DNA from: Muraenolepis orangiensis | Taxonomy: Eukaryota > Chordata > Actinopteri > Gadiformes > Muraenolepididae | Length of the DNA: 64,000 bases | NCBI GenBank assembly: GCA_027704905.1 | Contig: JANIIK010000620.1 | Location: forward strand, 17,119-81,118 | Direction: 5' to 3' | In this document: in pieces, positions 63,525-64,000 of the stretch | Layout of the letters: each line of letters starts with the position of its first letter | Position numbering within the stretch: position 1 is the first letter of the stretch | Notes under the pieces: generated by a model | Databases searched by the model: none | Seen by the model: the letters and a program-made list of their open reading frames with translations, nothing else | Told to the model about the DNA's origin: nothing | Made by a program: the position numbers and the translations under genes

Positions 63525-64000
63525 TGTGACGTCCATGGGTGGGTCATTAACATTGTTATCATGTTTGTAAACATCAGGTTAGTATATGTTATATTTGTTA
63601 TTTGTATTTGATGTGTGTCACCGTTGTATTGGCCCCTTTTTGTTTCTCCTTCCCAGGTGCCGCCCGTCTCTCCTCTAGAGAGCGCTGATTGCCTGATGAG
63701 CGGCGGCTGTCGGCAATCAGCCTCGATAGGACGGGTGGATAAAGCCTGCCATGTGACACCCATCCGGGCGCCTCATTGTGTCATTGCCACCGACCAGAGT
63801 GGAGTGTGGAGGTTGCCTGTTTGCCACTGTGTGTGGATGCTATTTTGTCTTGTTGTGGGTTTGATTCCCCATAGTTAATAAATATAATTTACCCTTGTAA
63901 CGAACGTTTTGTCTAAATTCCTGCCGGGACCTGTGCTTAAAAGCGCTCACTGGACGGGTTGGCTTCACAACAGCCCGGTCCAGGTGTAATTTGTTTGGTC
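63525..64000 (+). repeat. Element A 3' LTR (cut by window end)
   Basis: Preceded by a polypurine tract (ATGGGGGGAGG, 63514-63524). It matches the 5' LTR base for base as far as compared. About 21 bases and the flanking duplication lie outside the window. Confidence 0.92.

Larger units (their letters stand above)
50938..64000 (+). mobile_element. Element A: Gmr1-like Ty3/Gypsy retrotransposon carrying rnf121 sequence
   Basis: 5' LTR 50938-51434, 3' LTR from 63525 past the window edge. Without the nested element B it is about 5.0 kb. Order: LTR, tRNA-Pro-like primer site, gag, CCHC knuckle and protease, start of an integrase-like N-terminal region, rnf121 segment, RNase H, polypurine tract, LTR. 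RNase H directly before the 3' LTR and an integrase start directly after protease fit the Gmr1 clade, in which integrase precedes RT. RT and most of integrase are gone, so the element would need help from a relative in trans. Confidence 0.88.

Overview
This is repeat-dense teleost fish DNA. The evidence is spliced vertebrate-type genes with GT/AG introns, fish-type L2-clade LINEs, tRNA-derived SINEs, Ty3/Gypsy chromoviruses, a Tigger and a hAT DNA transposon, and many microsatellites. The species cannot be fixed from the sequence. There are no CRISPR arrays, operons or bacterial features.

The host gene is an animal lipoxygenase (PLAT plus catalytic domain, ALOXE3/ALOX12B/ALOX5-like) present as four copies. 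Copy 1 (minus, 104-2050, exons 1-7, running off the left edge) and copy 2 (plus, 18033-21463, exons 1-10) are head to head, on the arms of an inverted repeat of at least about 4 kb with a roughly 12 kb spacer. Copy 3 (plus, 33404-39531) has all 14 exons, which add up to an uninterrupted 689-codon reading frame. Copy 4 (minus, 44970-45837) is a 3' remnant of exons 11-14, tail to tail with copy 3. Copies 1, 2 and 4 carry frameshifts or truncations. Only copy 3 looks expressible, and two of its predicted iron-ligand positions are non-canonical.

Between and inside the copies are mobile elements. Gypsy-1 (4255-9409, minus) is intact, with 326-bp LTRs, a GTGGG target duplication, gag, a chromodomain pol, a candidate -1 slippery site and a Tf1/sushi-like self-priming signal. 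Gypsy-2 (about 21913-25902) is 5'-truncated and carries a 1152-bp hAT element. Several L2-clade LINE copies are present (about 3350-4090, 14895-16812, 26046-29242, 31586-32605, 42180-43697, 45966-46140), plus a second LINE at about 30070-31270, SINEs and solo LTRs.

From 46168 to 50114 lies a Tigger/pogo transposon whose interior has been amplified into a tandem array with a 1366-bp period.

The right end (50938 to beyond 64000) is a nested structure. The outer retroelement A (Gmr1-like Ty3/Gypsy, 497-bp LTR) has gag, CCHC, protease, the start of an integrase-like region and a terminal RNase H. In place of integrase and reverse transcriptase it carries an intronless segment of the host gene rnf121, from its 5'UTR/ATG to just before the RING finger. 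A second, young, intact element B (54327-62394, 826-bp LTRs, PNMA-like gag, full pol, TTTAAAC frameshift site) has inserted inside the captured rnf121 codons. The host-gene capture by a non-autonomous retrotransposon is the most striking item in the window.
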